Source: Siphonodentalium dalli
Lineage: Eukaryota > Mollusca > Scaphopoda > Gadilida > Siphonodentaliidae
DNA: 64,000 bases
Assembly (NCBI GenBank): GCA_032622095.1
Contig: CP136064.1
Location: 45,335,573-45,399,572 of the forward strand
Reading direction: 5' to 3'
The notes beneath the pieces were generated by a model, which worked only from the letters and a program-made list of their open reading frames with translations, had not been told where the DNA came from and made no database searches. The position numbers were made by a program, and so were the translations under genes. This document shows, one piece after another, positions 25,345-38,155 of this stretch; position 1 is the first letter of the stretch; each line of letters starts with the position of its first letter.

Positions 25345-26407
25345 GTTGCATTCAGAGACGTGGCGACAGGGGGGTTTGGGGGGGGGTGTCTCACCCCCCA
25401 ACTTTGGTCAAAATTTTCAACAGTTGGAAATTTCATACCTGCCAAAACATTAGTTGGAAATTTCACACCAACAATAGGTTGAAAATGTTCTTGTAGTTTG
25501 ATTTTCAAACAATTTATTGGGAGGAATTAATTGTTTTTGGACCAATATTTGCATATTTTCCTATTTTTGGTCAAAATTTTGGAATGAAATTGTCATCAGT
25601 TGGAAATTTTCCAACCTTAGGGGGGGGGTGACAGGTTGGAAATTTCCAACACTTGGAAAGCTTGTGTCCTGGTCCCTCCCCCGTGGCCAGTCAAAAACTG
25701 CTAGTTAATTTAAGAAAACAATATTGTCATACATTTGGTTAGCATTGTCATTGGAATTGTCATCAGTTGGAAATTTTCCAACCTAAGTGGGGATGTCAGG
25801 TTTGAAATTTCCAACTCTAGGAAGGCTTGATGCTAGTCTAGATGGTAGGATTTTGCGATTTTCTTGTTCAGATTTCAAAATGTTCGCACACCGGGCCGAA
25901 CCATGGTCGGCCCGGTGTGTCATTGTCCCCGTGGCCAATACAGAACTGCTAATTAGTTTAACAAAACAATATTTTACTACATTTGGTAAAACTTGTGGAC
26001 TGAAGTGGTCATCAGTTGGAGGATTTTCCAATCTGAGGGGGAGTATTAGGTCTGAAATTTCCAACACTATAGTAAAACTTCAGTTGAGGCCAGTCTAAAT
26101 GCTATAGGATTTGCGATTTTCTTGTATAGTTTTCAAAATTTTCTCACACCGGGCGGAACAACCATGGTCAGCCCGGTGTGTCCTGGTCCCTTGCCCGTAG
26201 CCGTGTGCATTTGTCTGGAGTTAGACCACTAGATGTTAGGATTTATGCAATTTTTCAGGTTAGCCTGAGAGCACTGAGGTGCAAAGGGGGGGGGTGCAAA
26301 TGGAATTATTGGTCCCAATCTGATTCAAGAAGGGGGGTGCAGTTGGAATTTCCCAAGGTGGACACCCCCCTCAACGGAGACCCTCTATCCACGTCCCTGG
26401 TTGCATT
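25345..26407 (+). mobile_element. Non-autonomous hAT element, intact ends, no Polinton
   Basis: The ends are CAGAGACGTGG (25353) and CCACGTCCCTG (to 26399), a short hAT-like TIR. The flanking 8-bp duplication GTTGCATT is at 25345-25352 and 26400-26407. The interior has repeated GTTGGAAATTTCCAAC-like phrases and two copies of a CACACCGGGCCGA hairpin (25887-25919 and about 26147-26180). GTCATC at 25759-25764 is the uninterrupted equivalent of the Polinton insertion point. There is no transposase frame. Confidence 0.9.
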
Positions 26408-26924
26408 GTCGTCTTCTTTCTATTATGTAGGGTCGTTCTATATATGCCTTGCATATTATCATATTAGTAGAGTATACTATACTTCTAAACTATACTATCT
26501 ATAAATTCTGGATTGATAGCCCTCAGAAATCACGATTATTAGGTGAAATGCTACTACGGATCGTCTGCAACTAATTGGTCTGTTAATTACACACGTCCTT
26601 TTTTCTTATATCTAAAACTTCACACACCACTGTGACACCAGCACCAGTTAGTAAATATACGCCAACAATAGTTTTATAAATATAATCTAAAATGTGCTGC
26701 GAATTATGTGAATTATGTCTTGGTGTCATTATAAATGTCATAATTCTAACATCTGCATTATACATGTAGCTCGATAAAAGGAGCAAGCAGCTGTTCATAT
26801 TAAAATTATAACTAAGGAGAGAAAGTGCAAATGCAAAACAAATTTATTTGTGATAAAACCTAACATTCAAGTTCATTTATTGCCGCCCCCTGATAATTTC
26901 GGAGAACTGTTATAATCAGCGGCG
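26408..26924. other. Non-coding stretch, nothing recognised
   Basis: This is AT-rich sequence with no repeat or domain noticed. Confidence 0.4.
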
Positions 26925-27400
26925 TCAGTTCGTTCCCGCGTCCGTTCGTGTGTCCGTTCGATTCCTTGTAAGGCCGTTAAATCCAGTTCAAATTATCCGA
27001 TCGAAACGACACTTCGTATGATGAATGACAATTGCAATATTGAGGTCATTTCAATTATGGTTCCAGTCCGATGATTTTTTTATCTCTGATTTATGACCCT
27101 TTTTTACTTAGAAATTTATATTTTCATGTTCTCCGGATAATATATAATTCCAGTGAATAATATCTGATCGGTATACGAAAATTGGTAAGAGTAATAAACA
27201 CTAAATTATTGAGGTCGAGTTCCAATATCGTTCCGGTCAGATGATTTTTATTAGAGCTATGTGTACAGTCCTTTTCAGACCTATAATTGCCATTTTCGTG
27301 TTGTCCGGGTAATTCCATAACAACTAATCCCATCCCATTCTTCAAGTCAAGTTTGAATGTGGTTAAGATCTGCTGATTTTTGACGGAGCTATCTCCCTTT
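26925..27400. repeat. Degenerate ~180-bp tandem repeat after a GTCCGTTCG stretch
   Basis: Two diverged units carry TATTGAGGTC, then GTTCC(A/G)GTC(C/A)GATGATTTTT, and a TTC(A/G)TGTT(C/G)TCCGG(A/G)TAAT block. The layout (TCCGTTCG leader then units) is like the family at 31199-32310. Confidence 0.6.
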
Positions 27401-28773
27401 ATCGACTATAAAAATATCAACTGATTCCACATAGAATCTGCCTATTATTATTCCATCATGTACAAATTCCACACACATTGTGTTTTTCTGAGCTTGTGTC
27501 TCATGCATGTGGTTGTTGTAGCACACTTGGCGACAAGGTTCCATCGTGTCTTGATTTATGTATCGTCAGGTTATACCTGTATTTTGGTTTTTAAATCCGC
27601 ATATCTCACATGTTTTTTCGTTGTCCACCTGAACAGACTCTACTACTTTACGGGTGAGATCTCAAATGATGAAATTTTAGACAGAATGAATACCTCGTTC
27701 GCAAGTTGTGTAATTTATATATGCACACAGTACATGTACATGTAATCGGCGCTTTGCACGGACATCACGGTGTGGAATGGTGTTATCTGATTACTGACCT
27801 GAATTGCAAATAGGAAAGCCATGATAACCCCAGCGCATGAATGATGTGGTGAGGTCATTGCTGGTGAAATTATTGGCAGCTACGCACGTTTGTTCACGCC
27901 CAGTGCAGTTTCGGCGAATATTAAAAAAATGTTGATAGCCAGCCACACGCCTTCCCAACACTACAACGCTCCATATATAGAACGTTTTGGAATATTCTAT
28001 TAACATTTATGGTCGCTGCCATCCACATGTTGCATTGAGTCGCAATGGCAAAACTTTATCACTTGTCCCTGTAGGATAATCACATATAAATTCAAAAACT
28101 AAGCTATTAATCTACATGTATGTCCAATTTAAACAACTGACATTTGTTCAGGATGCAGCGAGCCTGGCCATTTGACAACTTATAAAACGTCGCATTGCTT
28201 AACACCCCCTTGAATCAAACAAGGGGGTCCATAATACCATATCTGCAGGAATGATTAGAACAATTTATAGAATAAAATATTTATAGATGAATATATTTAT
28301 TAATATATTATTAGTTATTTCTTTCTGGAAGGCGACGGCGCCAATTCGCACGGCAGTAACTATATTGTGATTTGTAATTTGCCGTACACTAGCATCTAAC
28401 GTTTAAGTATGATTTGCCATACAAATTACCGTCCTTTCTTCATTGGTACAATCTCTTCAGGAACACATTGATGACTCAAGAAAATTGAAGACGGTATATT
28501 AAATAATAGGCGTTTTAGCTCTCATTATTGATATGTTTCCCGTGCATCAACGCACTATCATTGAACAGTACTCATTGTACGTTTAACCGTTCAACTCATC
28601 GTCGATAATCCACCAAGGCCACTGTATAGCGAAGATATTCAGCGAGAGACTTTGCCAAAATTATTACGTATTATAAATGAAATTGATAACATTCTAACAG
28701 TGGTATACTATCAAGACGACAAAATTGGTAAATTCCTTCCTAATTTCCAGTGTCTGATATATATGACAATGTA
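27401..28773. other. Unassigned stretch with one possible orphan exon
   Basis: On the minus strand, about 27799-27962 is open and bounded by an acceptor-like GTTGTAG and a donor-like CAG|GTCAGT. It encodes a segment with two cysteines and the end WGYHGFPICNS. I do not recognise it and no neighbouring exon was found. The rest is non-coding. Confidence 0.3.
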
Positions 28774-28901
28774 TTTGTAACGATTCGTGTATCGCGACGA
28801 GGCTAGTTTTCGTGGCCATATAGCGACGAGGCGACCTTGGTCGCCGAGTCGCTATATGGCCACGAAAACTAGCCGAGTCGCGATACATGAATCTTTACAA
28901 A
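28774..28901. repeat. Long hairpin
   Basis: The arms (TTTGTAACGATTC, TATCGCGACGAGGCTAG, TTTTCGTGGCCATATAGCGA and complements) pair almost throughout around a tip at CGACCTTGGTCG. Identical-looking short frames on the two strands are a consequence of the palindrome. Confidence 0.9.
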
Positions 28902-29439
28902 CACACTGTGTATATAACACATTTATCTACCATTGGTGTGACAGAATCCACCGCACAAATTACATTTTAGGGGTTTCTTAAATGCCAAAACTGTTTAATT
29001 TGTGTCCGACGATTAGCTTTCTTGAGTAAATTCTCCCAAACTGCAAAGGCATGTGTCACGCGATTAGCTCGCTTTGCTAAATTCTCACAACCTGCAAGTT
29101 AACGGAAATTGTATTCAATTGACACAATCTCTTACACTTATAATAAATACTGAACAAATACATATTAGTTACTTTGTGATATGTCATACCATAATACCCA
29201 CGATGGTGGGCAATCAAATAATGTTAAAACCTTGGAACTATTTGTTACATAGTACGCAAGAATATACGTTGGAATGCCGTTTTGATTTTTCACGCGATTG
29301 ATGTGACGTCAGTTCATTCATGATTTTGAACCAGTCAACGACGTCACGAGCGCCTTGTATCGCAACTGCAGTAACGATACAGATGTGTTTATCGCCAATT
29401 CGTTTTCGCCAATTGTATCAGGGAATTTCGTAGGAAATG
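28902..29439. other. Non-coding stretch, nothing recognised
   Basis: A short phrase (ATTAGCT, TGCTAAATTCTC or TGAGTAAATTCTCCC, then C(T/A)GCAA) occurs twice near 29010-29100. No gene is seen. Confidence 0.4.
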
Positions 29440-29850
29440 GTAGATAAACACAGTGCCATCATTGGAAAAGAACGTGTATATATGAATGCGGTGGGAATTG
29501 GCGCTAAACATATTTTTTGTATCAGTTTTGGTGACCCTCGATCCCTCCCTATATATACCTGACTCAACCGGTGCCACTTTTGACATATTTAAACTCATCC
29601 AATTAGATTAATTATGAATATACATGTATATACAATTGGTGGAAGTCAGCGACTAAACAAATTCGTATCAAATTTTTTGCCCCCATCTTTCACCAGTTTA
29701 GCGTATTTAAACCACACGATTAGATTCCTATATCACGGAGAAGAATATCAATAGACCCCTTTGGTGCCATGTAGATGGCCCCCGTTAATTTATATAGAAC
29801 ACAGACAGACATACAGACATTCCCAAATATAGATATAGATAAAGGTCATT
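29440..29850. repeat. Degenerate repeat, family G copy 2
   Basis: It shares the GGTGGGAATTGGCGCTAAA and ACACAGACAGACATACAGAC type phrases with 19740-20340. Confidence 0.55.
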
Positions 29851-30660
29851 AAGGAAAACCTATCTTGTTATTAACAAGAACCTGGTGGAATAACACAGAG
29901 ACGCAACAGCATTGCTGTCAGAGAAACATTTGTCCATCCAGGTTGCTTTGGGACAGATGAACACGAAAACCAGGGATAACTATAAATAGATCTGACGCAA
30001 TGTCAGTTTCAGTACAAGCGGAACGATATGGAAATTAGCCACTCGGGAAATAACAATCAATTTGCCAGCGTCTATTCCTCACGCTTCACTGCAAAACAAA
30101 TCCGCATCACACACGTGGTTATCCCATGAATTTAATGATGCAATGGTTAGAACATAGATATCGTTGGTAAATAAAACCAAAACACTATATTCACCATAAG
30201 TGTCAACTCTAGAACTCGATTAAGTGTGTATTTAGCACAGGCTAAAGTGTTTTGCCTCAAAATATGTCTTCATTGTATACACGGCGTTACCATAGCATCG
30301 GCACCACTTTAAATTTTTACAGCACGGTGGAACACTTCCATATGGTATATAATTTGTCCGTGTGTCCGAGAAAAAAATAAACTCAAGACCGCTCCTCTAT
30401 TATTGCTTTATACAATAAAAACAAAGAGTGTTTTCTATTTGGTATTTATGTATGTGGTCGGAACTGATGCCGTTGCGAAAAGTACCGTTATTTGTTCTAA
30501 GGTTGTCGGTTTCGCGGTATTTGGCTAATCCGAGCGATTTGAGAATTTAAAAACAAGTGTCTGTTGGAAACATTCAAGATTATATTTATATTTTTTTTGA
30601 AAACAAAATCAATAATGGCTGCGCTGTTGTTTGCAAAACGACGTGAATAGCCATCTTGAT
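29851..30660. other. Non-coding stretch, nothing recognised
   Basis: No frame of interest and no repeat was noticed. Confidence 0.4.
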
Positions 30661-31198
30661 TATTAGTCAGGAGGCAGGTCAGAGAAAATGTGGCTAGAAC
30701 AATTTTTGCTAAACATTTTTAGTACCATATGCCAACAATGTTAATAATGTGCTATGGAATACCCCGATAAATAAAATAATTGTTGGCAATTTTCTAGTTA
30801 CCTCTGTCAAGGTCAAAGGTCAAGGTCAAATTAGATATGCCAAATTTGCATAAATTGGACTAAAAAAATGTTTTTAGAACATTTTCGAGTGAAAGGGCTT
30901 AGACCGCCAGAAACTTTGTGTCCACATTAATGTTTCCATCGCCATTCCTCTCATGTTGATTGGGTTGTCAAATGTGTTGCCCATAACAACAGTTGCTATG
31001 CAATTAAATTACCCTAGCAACGAGACCAAATTCTAACTTGAACCGTTTTATTTTTATGCCAAATATACCAAACTTTGCATATTGTTCACAATTGAATTGT
31101 TACTTGGCATATGTGCTTCAAAAATATATATATTGACGAATACATTCTTTTTTCCTCTCTTAGTTATATACCTTGGACTAATAACTGTTCTGTTGTAT

Positions 31199-32310
31199 TT
31201 TCCCTATTTTTGTCCCCCGAATTTTGTTTTTCGGGGGACTATTAAAATAGCCGGTGTCCGTCCGTCCGTCCGTGATTGCGTGCGTCCGGAAATGGTTTCC
31301 GGATGATAACTTTAGTTTCGGTTATTAGATCAAAAGCAAATTTCATAGGTGAGTTTATCAGACCAAAATAAAGGTCATGTTCGAATATGGGTTTGCTCCG
31401 CCCATTTATGCGAGAGTTATGGCCCTTTTTTGACTTGGAAACCCCTGAAAGTTGGTTTCCGGATGATAACTTTAGTAGAGTTAATCGGATTCAAACCAAA
31501 TTTGGTATATTACTTTCTCCCAGCAAAACACAGGTCAAGTTCGAACTTGGGTTCTGCCCGACCATTTTTGTCAGAGTTATGCCCCTTTTTCGACATAGAA
31601 AATTCAATTTTCTTCTTTTTTTTGGTTTCCGGATGATAACTTCATTTTGGATTGTTTATATGCAAAACCCGTTTTTTTGTGGATTACTTATATCAAAATA
31701 CAGCTCAAGTTCGATTTAATCCGATAATTTTTGCGAGAGTTATGGCCCTTTTTTGTCCGCCGACCGGACATATAAAACCCCAAAAGTTGGTGTCCGGATG
31801 ATAACTTTAGTAGAGTTAATCAGATTTAAATCAAATATCGTATTCTCTTTCTCCCAGCAAAACACAGGTCAAGTTCGAATTCGGGTTCCGCCCGCCAATT
31901 TTCACCTGAGTTATGTCCCTTTTTGACTTAGAATTTTGCCAATTTGAGGTTTCCGGATGAAAACTTTAGTAAATGTGTACTAAATGAAATTAAATTTGGT
32001 ATATGTAGGTTTACTAGCACAAAGGACAGATCAAGTTCGACGAATTTGAGTTTGAACCGATGATTTTGCTCAGAGTTATGGGCTTTTCGACTTAGAAAAT
32101 TCAATTTTTCTTGTAATTTTCTTCATTTTGTGCCAATTTGAGGTTATATTTTGACTTTAAGAGTTTTTTTAAGATTTGGTTATTTGTATGCATGACAGTA
32201 ATGATACAATGCACAAGTGTCTTATCCATATAGTATACTTCTACAAAGCCTCCGCTCCAAATGAAGCCACCGGTTCGGGGGACACTGTGGCCGAGCGGCC
32301 TTTTATTACT
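31199..32310. repeat. Degenerate ~160-170-bp tandem repeat (TTTCCGGATGATAACTT family)
   Basis: After a CGGGGGAC and GTCCGTCCGTCCGTCC leader, units start at 31294, 31454, 31624, 31789 and 31948 with GGTTTCCGGATGATAACTT or variants. Each carries an AGTTATG(G/C)CCCTTTTT block. The array closes with CGGGGGACACTGTGGCCGAG, of which GTGGCCGAGCGG resembles the D-arm/A-box of Leu or Ser tRNAs. Frames inside the units are not maintained across units. Confidence 0.8.
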
Positions 32311-33289
32311 ATTATTTTCGTGAAAACACGTGAACTCTAAATAACTTTCAAAATTATTTATTCAACAACTCGGAAACGCGAATACACGCATGCATGCTGT
32401 TATAATTGATGAAATAAGTTAGCTTTTTGAACATGGAATATTCATAATGTTGAAAATAATATAAATTAATCCGAACTATGAACCACAAGGGCTTGTAACT
32501 TGGCTCCCTCCCAATATGCGTCACCCCTATATAAACACATATCGGCTCCCTTACATATGTCGAGTAATATTATAATATACTGAGACTAAACTGTTTAGTA
32601 TGGAACGCCATAGCTGCCTTATGTTGCCGATTGTCATTAGATTGTAGCTAAAAACGAATGCGCAGTATTCCACTGTGTCATTTGGTACCTAACACTTGTT
32701 GTTTGCTAGCGTGTTCATCGAGAAATCTAAATTCTAAACATTGACGTCGAACGCAGTTTTTCGTGTTTCATGGCACCTTCGCATGGGTGGGTTAATCGGT
32801 CTCTTGCTGTACAATAGATGATAAACTTCATTTTAATACCAAGTCTGCTTGTGGGCATAGTGTTATCGCTGTCAAAATACATTTCTACAGCTGTTCTACG
32901 GCCTTGATTTCGACAATTTTATGTTGGGTCAGTTGTCGATCGAATAATGCAACTTCTGCTGTCCGGTTAATATGTGTGGATAGCGCGAATGTGGGCCTTT
33001 CGTTAGACACCAAAAGTAGTCCTCTACGTACTGTATTCCTCGAGATATCGGCCGTTCCACGCAATTTGAAATTCTGTTCCGCAGATTGTCATTCTATTCC
33101 ATATTCCATCCCATCCCGCAGCTTGTCATGTCCGGCCGTTCGATCGCAGCGATGCCTTTCGTTATAATTGTTACAGAAGTGCAGGCGCGTTATTTGGGTC
33201 ACAATTACAACTTCTAGAATCCATTTTATGTTTGTTTAATTTTTGCCTTTCAATTCTGAGATCCGTTTTATGCTCATTTCAATTTAAAC
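32311..33289. other. Non-coding stretch inside the 4.8-kb element
   Basis: An 87-codon frame (32904-33167) has no recognisable domain. No other structure is seen. Confidence 0.4.
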
Positions 33290-33715
33290 TTTTTAAATAT
33301 AATATTTTAATTCCAATTTTGTAGTAGATTTAAAATATTAAAATAAAACTATTAAGTAAGAATTGAAATATAAAGTTAGAGTTAGAATTAAAATATAAGA
33401 ATTAAAATATTAAGTAAGAATTAAAATATGAAGTTATAATTAAAATATGGAGTTAGATTTAAAATGTAAAGTTAGAATTAAAATTTAAGAATTAAAATGT
33501 TAAGTTAGAATTAAAATAATAAGTAAGAATTAAAATATTAAGTTAGAGTTAAAATGTTAAGTTAGAATTAAAATATAAGAATTAAAATGTTAAGGTAGAA
33601 TTAAAATGTTACATTAGAATTAAAATATAAGAATTAAAATGTTAAGTTAGAATTAAAATATTAAGTAAGAATTAAAATGTTAAGTTAGAATTAAAATGTG
33701 AAGTTAGGATTGTGA
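33290..33715. repeat. AT-rich minisatellite, ~17-18-bp unit
   Basis: About twenty units read TTAGAATTAAAATATTAAG with small variations (A/G at one site, short or long spacer). Confidence 0.95.
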
Positions 33716-33724
33716 CCATAATAA

Positions 33725-34635
33725 CCCTCCATACACATCCGTCAATTTCTTCTTAAGAACCTCAAGTCAGAATTGACTTGTCGGTCGGTCCCCAGGTGAC
33801 TGGGTTTCTGATTTGTTCAAATTGGGTCGCCGGGTCAAAAAGGGGTCAAGATTTTTCCGTCCATATTAATTCTTAAAACATCTTAAAAACCATCGGGGCT
33901 ATCTAGCTTATATTTGGTATGGATGGTCATTGAGTGCCATGTACACAACAAGGTCGGAGCCAGGACCATACCTTTTCTATCCATAATAATTGTTAAAATG
34001 TCTTCTTATCAAGTACCATCCGGCCTATATTCAGCTTATATTTGGTATGGAGAGTCATTGTGTCAGTATGGCCTGTAGCCCGTGCTCATGGATTGAGTTT
34101 TGAAATCCATGATGGCCGCTGGAGGCCATGTTCTTTTGCCGAATAACCCCAAATGACTCGTTCCCATCTACATGTCAATGTCAACAGCCATGACAAATTT
34201 CATAATGATCCAACCAAAGGTACGACCTGTAGCCCGTGCCAAAGGATTTAGTCATGCAAAGAGTAAGATGGCTGCTGGCGGTTATATTTTTTTGTCCGAA
34301 CGACCCCAAAGTTACTCGTTCCAATCTACATGTCAATGTTAACATCCATGACAAATTTCACGAGGATCAGACGAACAGTACGACCTGTAACCCGTGCTAA
34401 TGGATTGAATTTTGAAATCCAATATGGCTGCTGTTTTTTTCCAAATGACCCCAAAATGACCAAAAACGTTCCCATCTACATGTCCATGTCAACAGCTATG
34501 ACAAATTTCATAATGATCAGACCAAAGGTACGACCTGTAGCCTGTATTGTTGACGCCTCACACACGAACAAACACACACGGACGACAGATACCAAGCCAT
34601 GGCAATAGCTCAAACTTTACAAGGTTGAGCTAAAA
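33725..34635. repeat. Degenerate ~155-bp tandem repeat, bivalve-type family
   Basis: Units carry GACCTGTAGCCCGTGC (34071, 34224, 34382, 34532). They are followed by a TGGATT block, TTCCCATCTACATGTC and ATGACAAATTTCATAATGAT. The array ends GCCATGGCAATAGCTC and GGTTGAGCTAAAAATA, which mirrors the AGCTCATATGAG start of the segment at 885. Confidence 0.75.
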
Positions 34636-35160
34636 ATAGACCAAAATATCACATTTTTCGAATGACCTTGACCGTAGGAATTGACCTTGACTATATATTT
34701 CAAAGTGACTCAGTCCGCTTGATGAACCATTATTGACACTATAAGTTAACATCATTTCTTCAAACACATGGTTTGTTGGTTCTCAAGATTGGCCTTTTAA
34801 AATGTGTCTCCAGATATTTTATGCCGTTGCCATGGAAACCTGATTTTATCCCGACACAGGACCCCCACCCGGGCACCCCTCCAAAAAGTTTTCTCTATGA
34901 ATAAGCAAGTTATCTTTAAAGTTTTATGCTTTAGTCACTAAAGTCAAGATTCAACCCCTAAGAAACTCCACTATTGGCATTTAGTGCCAAATTACAGCCA
35001 ATTGGATGTATATGTTGTAACAGTATAGGCCTACTATGTTGGGCCATACTGTACACTCCACATTATTCGCTGTATCAAGATCATCACAAAGTATAATTAT
35101 TCGCATATTTTCAGTATTAGATGCCATAACATGGATAAAAAACGACCGTTTTAGGCTGGT
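34636..35160. other. Non-coding stretch inside the 4.8-kb element
   Basis: GTTGCCATGGAAACC and GGTTGCTATGGAAA-type phrases are present and no gene is visible. Confidence 0.4.
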
Positions 35161-35509
35161 TGCTATGGAAAAACAATTTCATAGCAACGGTTGCTAAGGA
35201 AACGACACAAGATTCCAGACACATCAGCAATCAGATTACCATGTCTCACTGGTCCTTGGTACAATACATCATTCATCAATAGCTCTTACTAACAAAAATA
35301 TAATTCTATATGTTGAAAAATTCAGGCTAGGACAGAAAAGCACCTATACATTTGACCTTGAGCTTTGACCTCTAACACGAGAATAGAAAATTGCCAACAA
35401 TGTTTTTTTTAATCAGTGGACCAAACTCTACCACCCAGGATATGTTGGCATATGGTACTAAAAATGTTTAGCAAAAAAAAAATTTGGGGTGCTTGCCTCC
35501 TGACTATAT

Positions 35510-35916
35510 AGTCGATCTGCAATAACTAATGCAACCAGTATTAAAATATTTCGCAATATATACCTTGTTGAATGTGCGGTACACGCAATGGATTTTCCTA
35601 TTTATGTTCAGATTATCCGAACACTGCGTAGATTATAACTTTAGAAAATTTAACGGTACTTTTTAAAACTTTTAACATTATCACAGCAGGACCCCCCCCC
35701 CCAGCATCATAGCACATTAGCAGGACCACTTGACCAATGGTGTATACAGTTGTGCTTCCATGTTGCTTATGTTGTTCCAACTATGTGTTACATGTGCATG
35801 TATGTCTTTGTGAACTCTGCGTTGCTGAGGAACACAATGATGTATAATATCGTCTGAAGAGTTAACTCCATGTGACATTGTTTCTGCTGACTTCCGGTGC
35901 CTCTGATACTGCTATT
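35510..35916. other. Non-coding stretch, nothing recognised
   Basis: A short C run lies at about 35690-35702. No frame or repeat was noticed. Confidence 0.4.
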
Positions 35917-38131
35917 ATATAGATAATGCATGACTTGGAGTTGACTATGCCAAAATAGTGGTCCGAGAGGAGGAATATAGTCGTTTCACGAACAGCAGAC
36001 GAGTGGACTATTCCTCCTCTGGGACAACTATCTTGGCATAGTCAACGACAAGACATGCATTATTTATTATATTATATCGAACATTGGTGTCAATTGTCAC
36101 AGTGTATGTGTGTGATTTTGTCACATAGTTATTTATCGTCAATTTTGAAAATTGGTCTCAGATTTTACAATTTACGGCAATCTTTTGACGATGACAGGAG
36201 AGCAATAACTATGTTATTATTACAACTGCCATAATCTCTTCGTGCGTTATGTCTCTATTTCTATAAATAAGTCATTAGCAAAGAAACTTTGGCATTTAGA
36301 AATTAAAATTGTATATCTTCGATGAAAAAAGAAAAGGAAGTTATAAATAGTGTTCACTGGCATCACAAACATAGAACTGCCCGCCGCTTGCCAACTAAAC
36401 GGAGAGACTATTAAATACATTGGATAGCTATGGTCGGACGTTTGTTAAGATAATTTAAATTCAACAACACGTCTCATGATAAACTGATATTGCAACAAGT
36501 ATATATCGTGCAAGGTATAGTATCAGATTGGTCGTGTCTTCTGGTGGCAATCCGATTTCGCGAAATTAATATGTTACTATAAATAGAAAAAGTATAGCAG
36601 GCGAGTAGGAATCCCACCGGGGTACTAATATATAGATAATGAATGGCTTGGAGTTGACTATGCCAAAAGTGTGGTCCTCGAAGACGACTATTCCTCCTCG
36701 ATGACGACTATTTTGGCATAGTCAACGACAAGACATTCATTATTTATTATATTATATCGAACATTGGTGCCAATTGTCACACAATATATGTGTCTGATTT
36801 TGTCACATTTTTTAATTACCGTGAATTTTGTAAATCGGTCTCAGATTTTACAATTTACGGCAATCTGTTGACTATGTTATTAGTTACATCTAACAGCACC
36901 TCTCCATGATTCATGCATTTATTGCTATAAATACGTCATTAGCAAAGACATTTTGGCGAATTTGTAGAAGTTAACTGGCTTAACTTCGATTAAAACGGAA
37001 ATGAACGTTATAAATAACTTCCGTTGGCATTACAACCAAACAGACAAACTATTAAATACATTGGCTAGCTATGATCGGATATTTGTAAGATCATTACAAT
37101 TCACCAATAAATATAATGATATGCCTATATTGCAACAAGTATCGTACACGGTATAGTTTAAGATTGGCCGTATCTTCAGGAGGCAAACCCGATTTCGCGA
37201 AATGAGTTTGTTACTATATAAATACAAAAATAATAGTAGGCATGTAGGCATCCTACTGGGGTACTATCGTAAAATAGTATAGCAGTGTGCGGCCAATCAG
37301 AATGCGAGAAAGTCACGTGAGATGTAATATCGTAAAAGAGTACAGCTGTGAGCAGGAAATCATAACGTTAGATATAATATTATATAGATAATGAATGGCA
37401 TGGAGTTGACTATGCCAAAATAGTGGTCCTCGAGGAGGAATAGTCCACGAGCCGCAGGCGAGTGGACTATTCCTCTTCGAGGACCACTATTTTGGCATAG
37501 TCAACGACAAGTCATTCATTATTTATTATATTATATCGAACATTGGTGCCAATTCTCACAGAATAACTGAGTCTGATTTTGTCACATTTTTATTTACCGT
37601 GAATTTTGGAAATCGGCCTCAGATTTTACAATTTACGGCAATCTGTTGACGATGGCAGCTAGGGTGGCATAACTATGTTATTAGTTACATATAACAGCAC
37701 CTCTTCATGATTCATGCATTTACTGCTATAAATACGTCATTAGCAAATACAATTGGCGAAATTGTAGAAGTTAACTGGCTTAACTTCGATTAAATAAATA
37801 ACTTCCGCTGGCATTAAAAATTAAGAATGGTCGCTTGCCAACCAAACAGACAAACTATTAAATACATTGGCTAGCTATGATCGGACATTTCTAAGATCAT
37901 TACAATTCACCAATAGATCTAATGTTATACTGATAGTGCAACAAGTATCGTACACGGTATAGTTTAAGATTGGCCGTATCTTCAGGCGGCAACCCGATTT
38001 CGCGAAATGAGTTTGTTATCATAAATAGAAAAAGAATAGTAGGCATGTAGGAATCCTACTGGGGTACTATCGTAAAATAGTATAGCAGTGTGCAGCCAAT
38101 CAGAATGCGAGAAAGTCACGTGAGATCTAAT
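35917..38131. repeat. Tandem array, three units of ~713-752 bp, each with a terminal hairpin (family E)
   Basis: Units begin at 35917, 36630 and 37382 with ATATAGATAATG. Each opens with a hairpin such as 37405-37507, whose arms read GGAGTTGACTATGCCAAAAT and its complement. Downstream are TTGTCAC, TTTTACAATTTACGGCAATC, CGATTTCGCGAAAT and TACTGGGGTACTA blocks. No unit contains a long frame. An inverted single copy lies at 17543-18219. Confidence 0.9.
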
Positions 38132-38155
38132 ATTGCTCAATAGTACACATCCGTA

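Larger units (their letters stand above)
30661..35509. mobile_element. 4.8-kb DNA element with TIRs and 3-bp target duplication
   Basis: The left end TAGTCAGGAGGCA starts at 30664 and the complementary right end finishes at 35506. TAT flanks both sides (30661-30663 and 35507-35509). Shared TIR blocks include GCTAAACATTTTTAGTACCA and GTTGGCAATTTTCTA. Complementarity continues patchily to about 31020 on the left and 35160 on the right. The interior is made of three repeat arrays (separate entries). No transposase is present. Confidence 0.75.

Noticed and set aside
28694-28981. Mirror-image frames on opposite strands with near-identical N-termini
   Set aside because: They arise from the palindrome at 28774-28901.
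32281-32310. A tRNA-Leu/Ser gene
   Set aside because: Only the D-arm/A-box-like phrase GTGGCCGAGCGG is present; no anticodon arm or T-loop (GGTTCGAATCC-like) follows.
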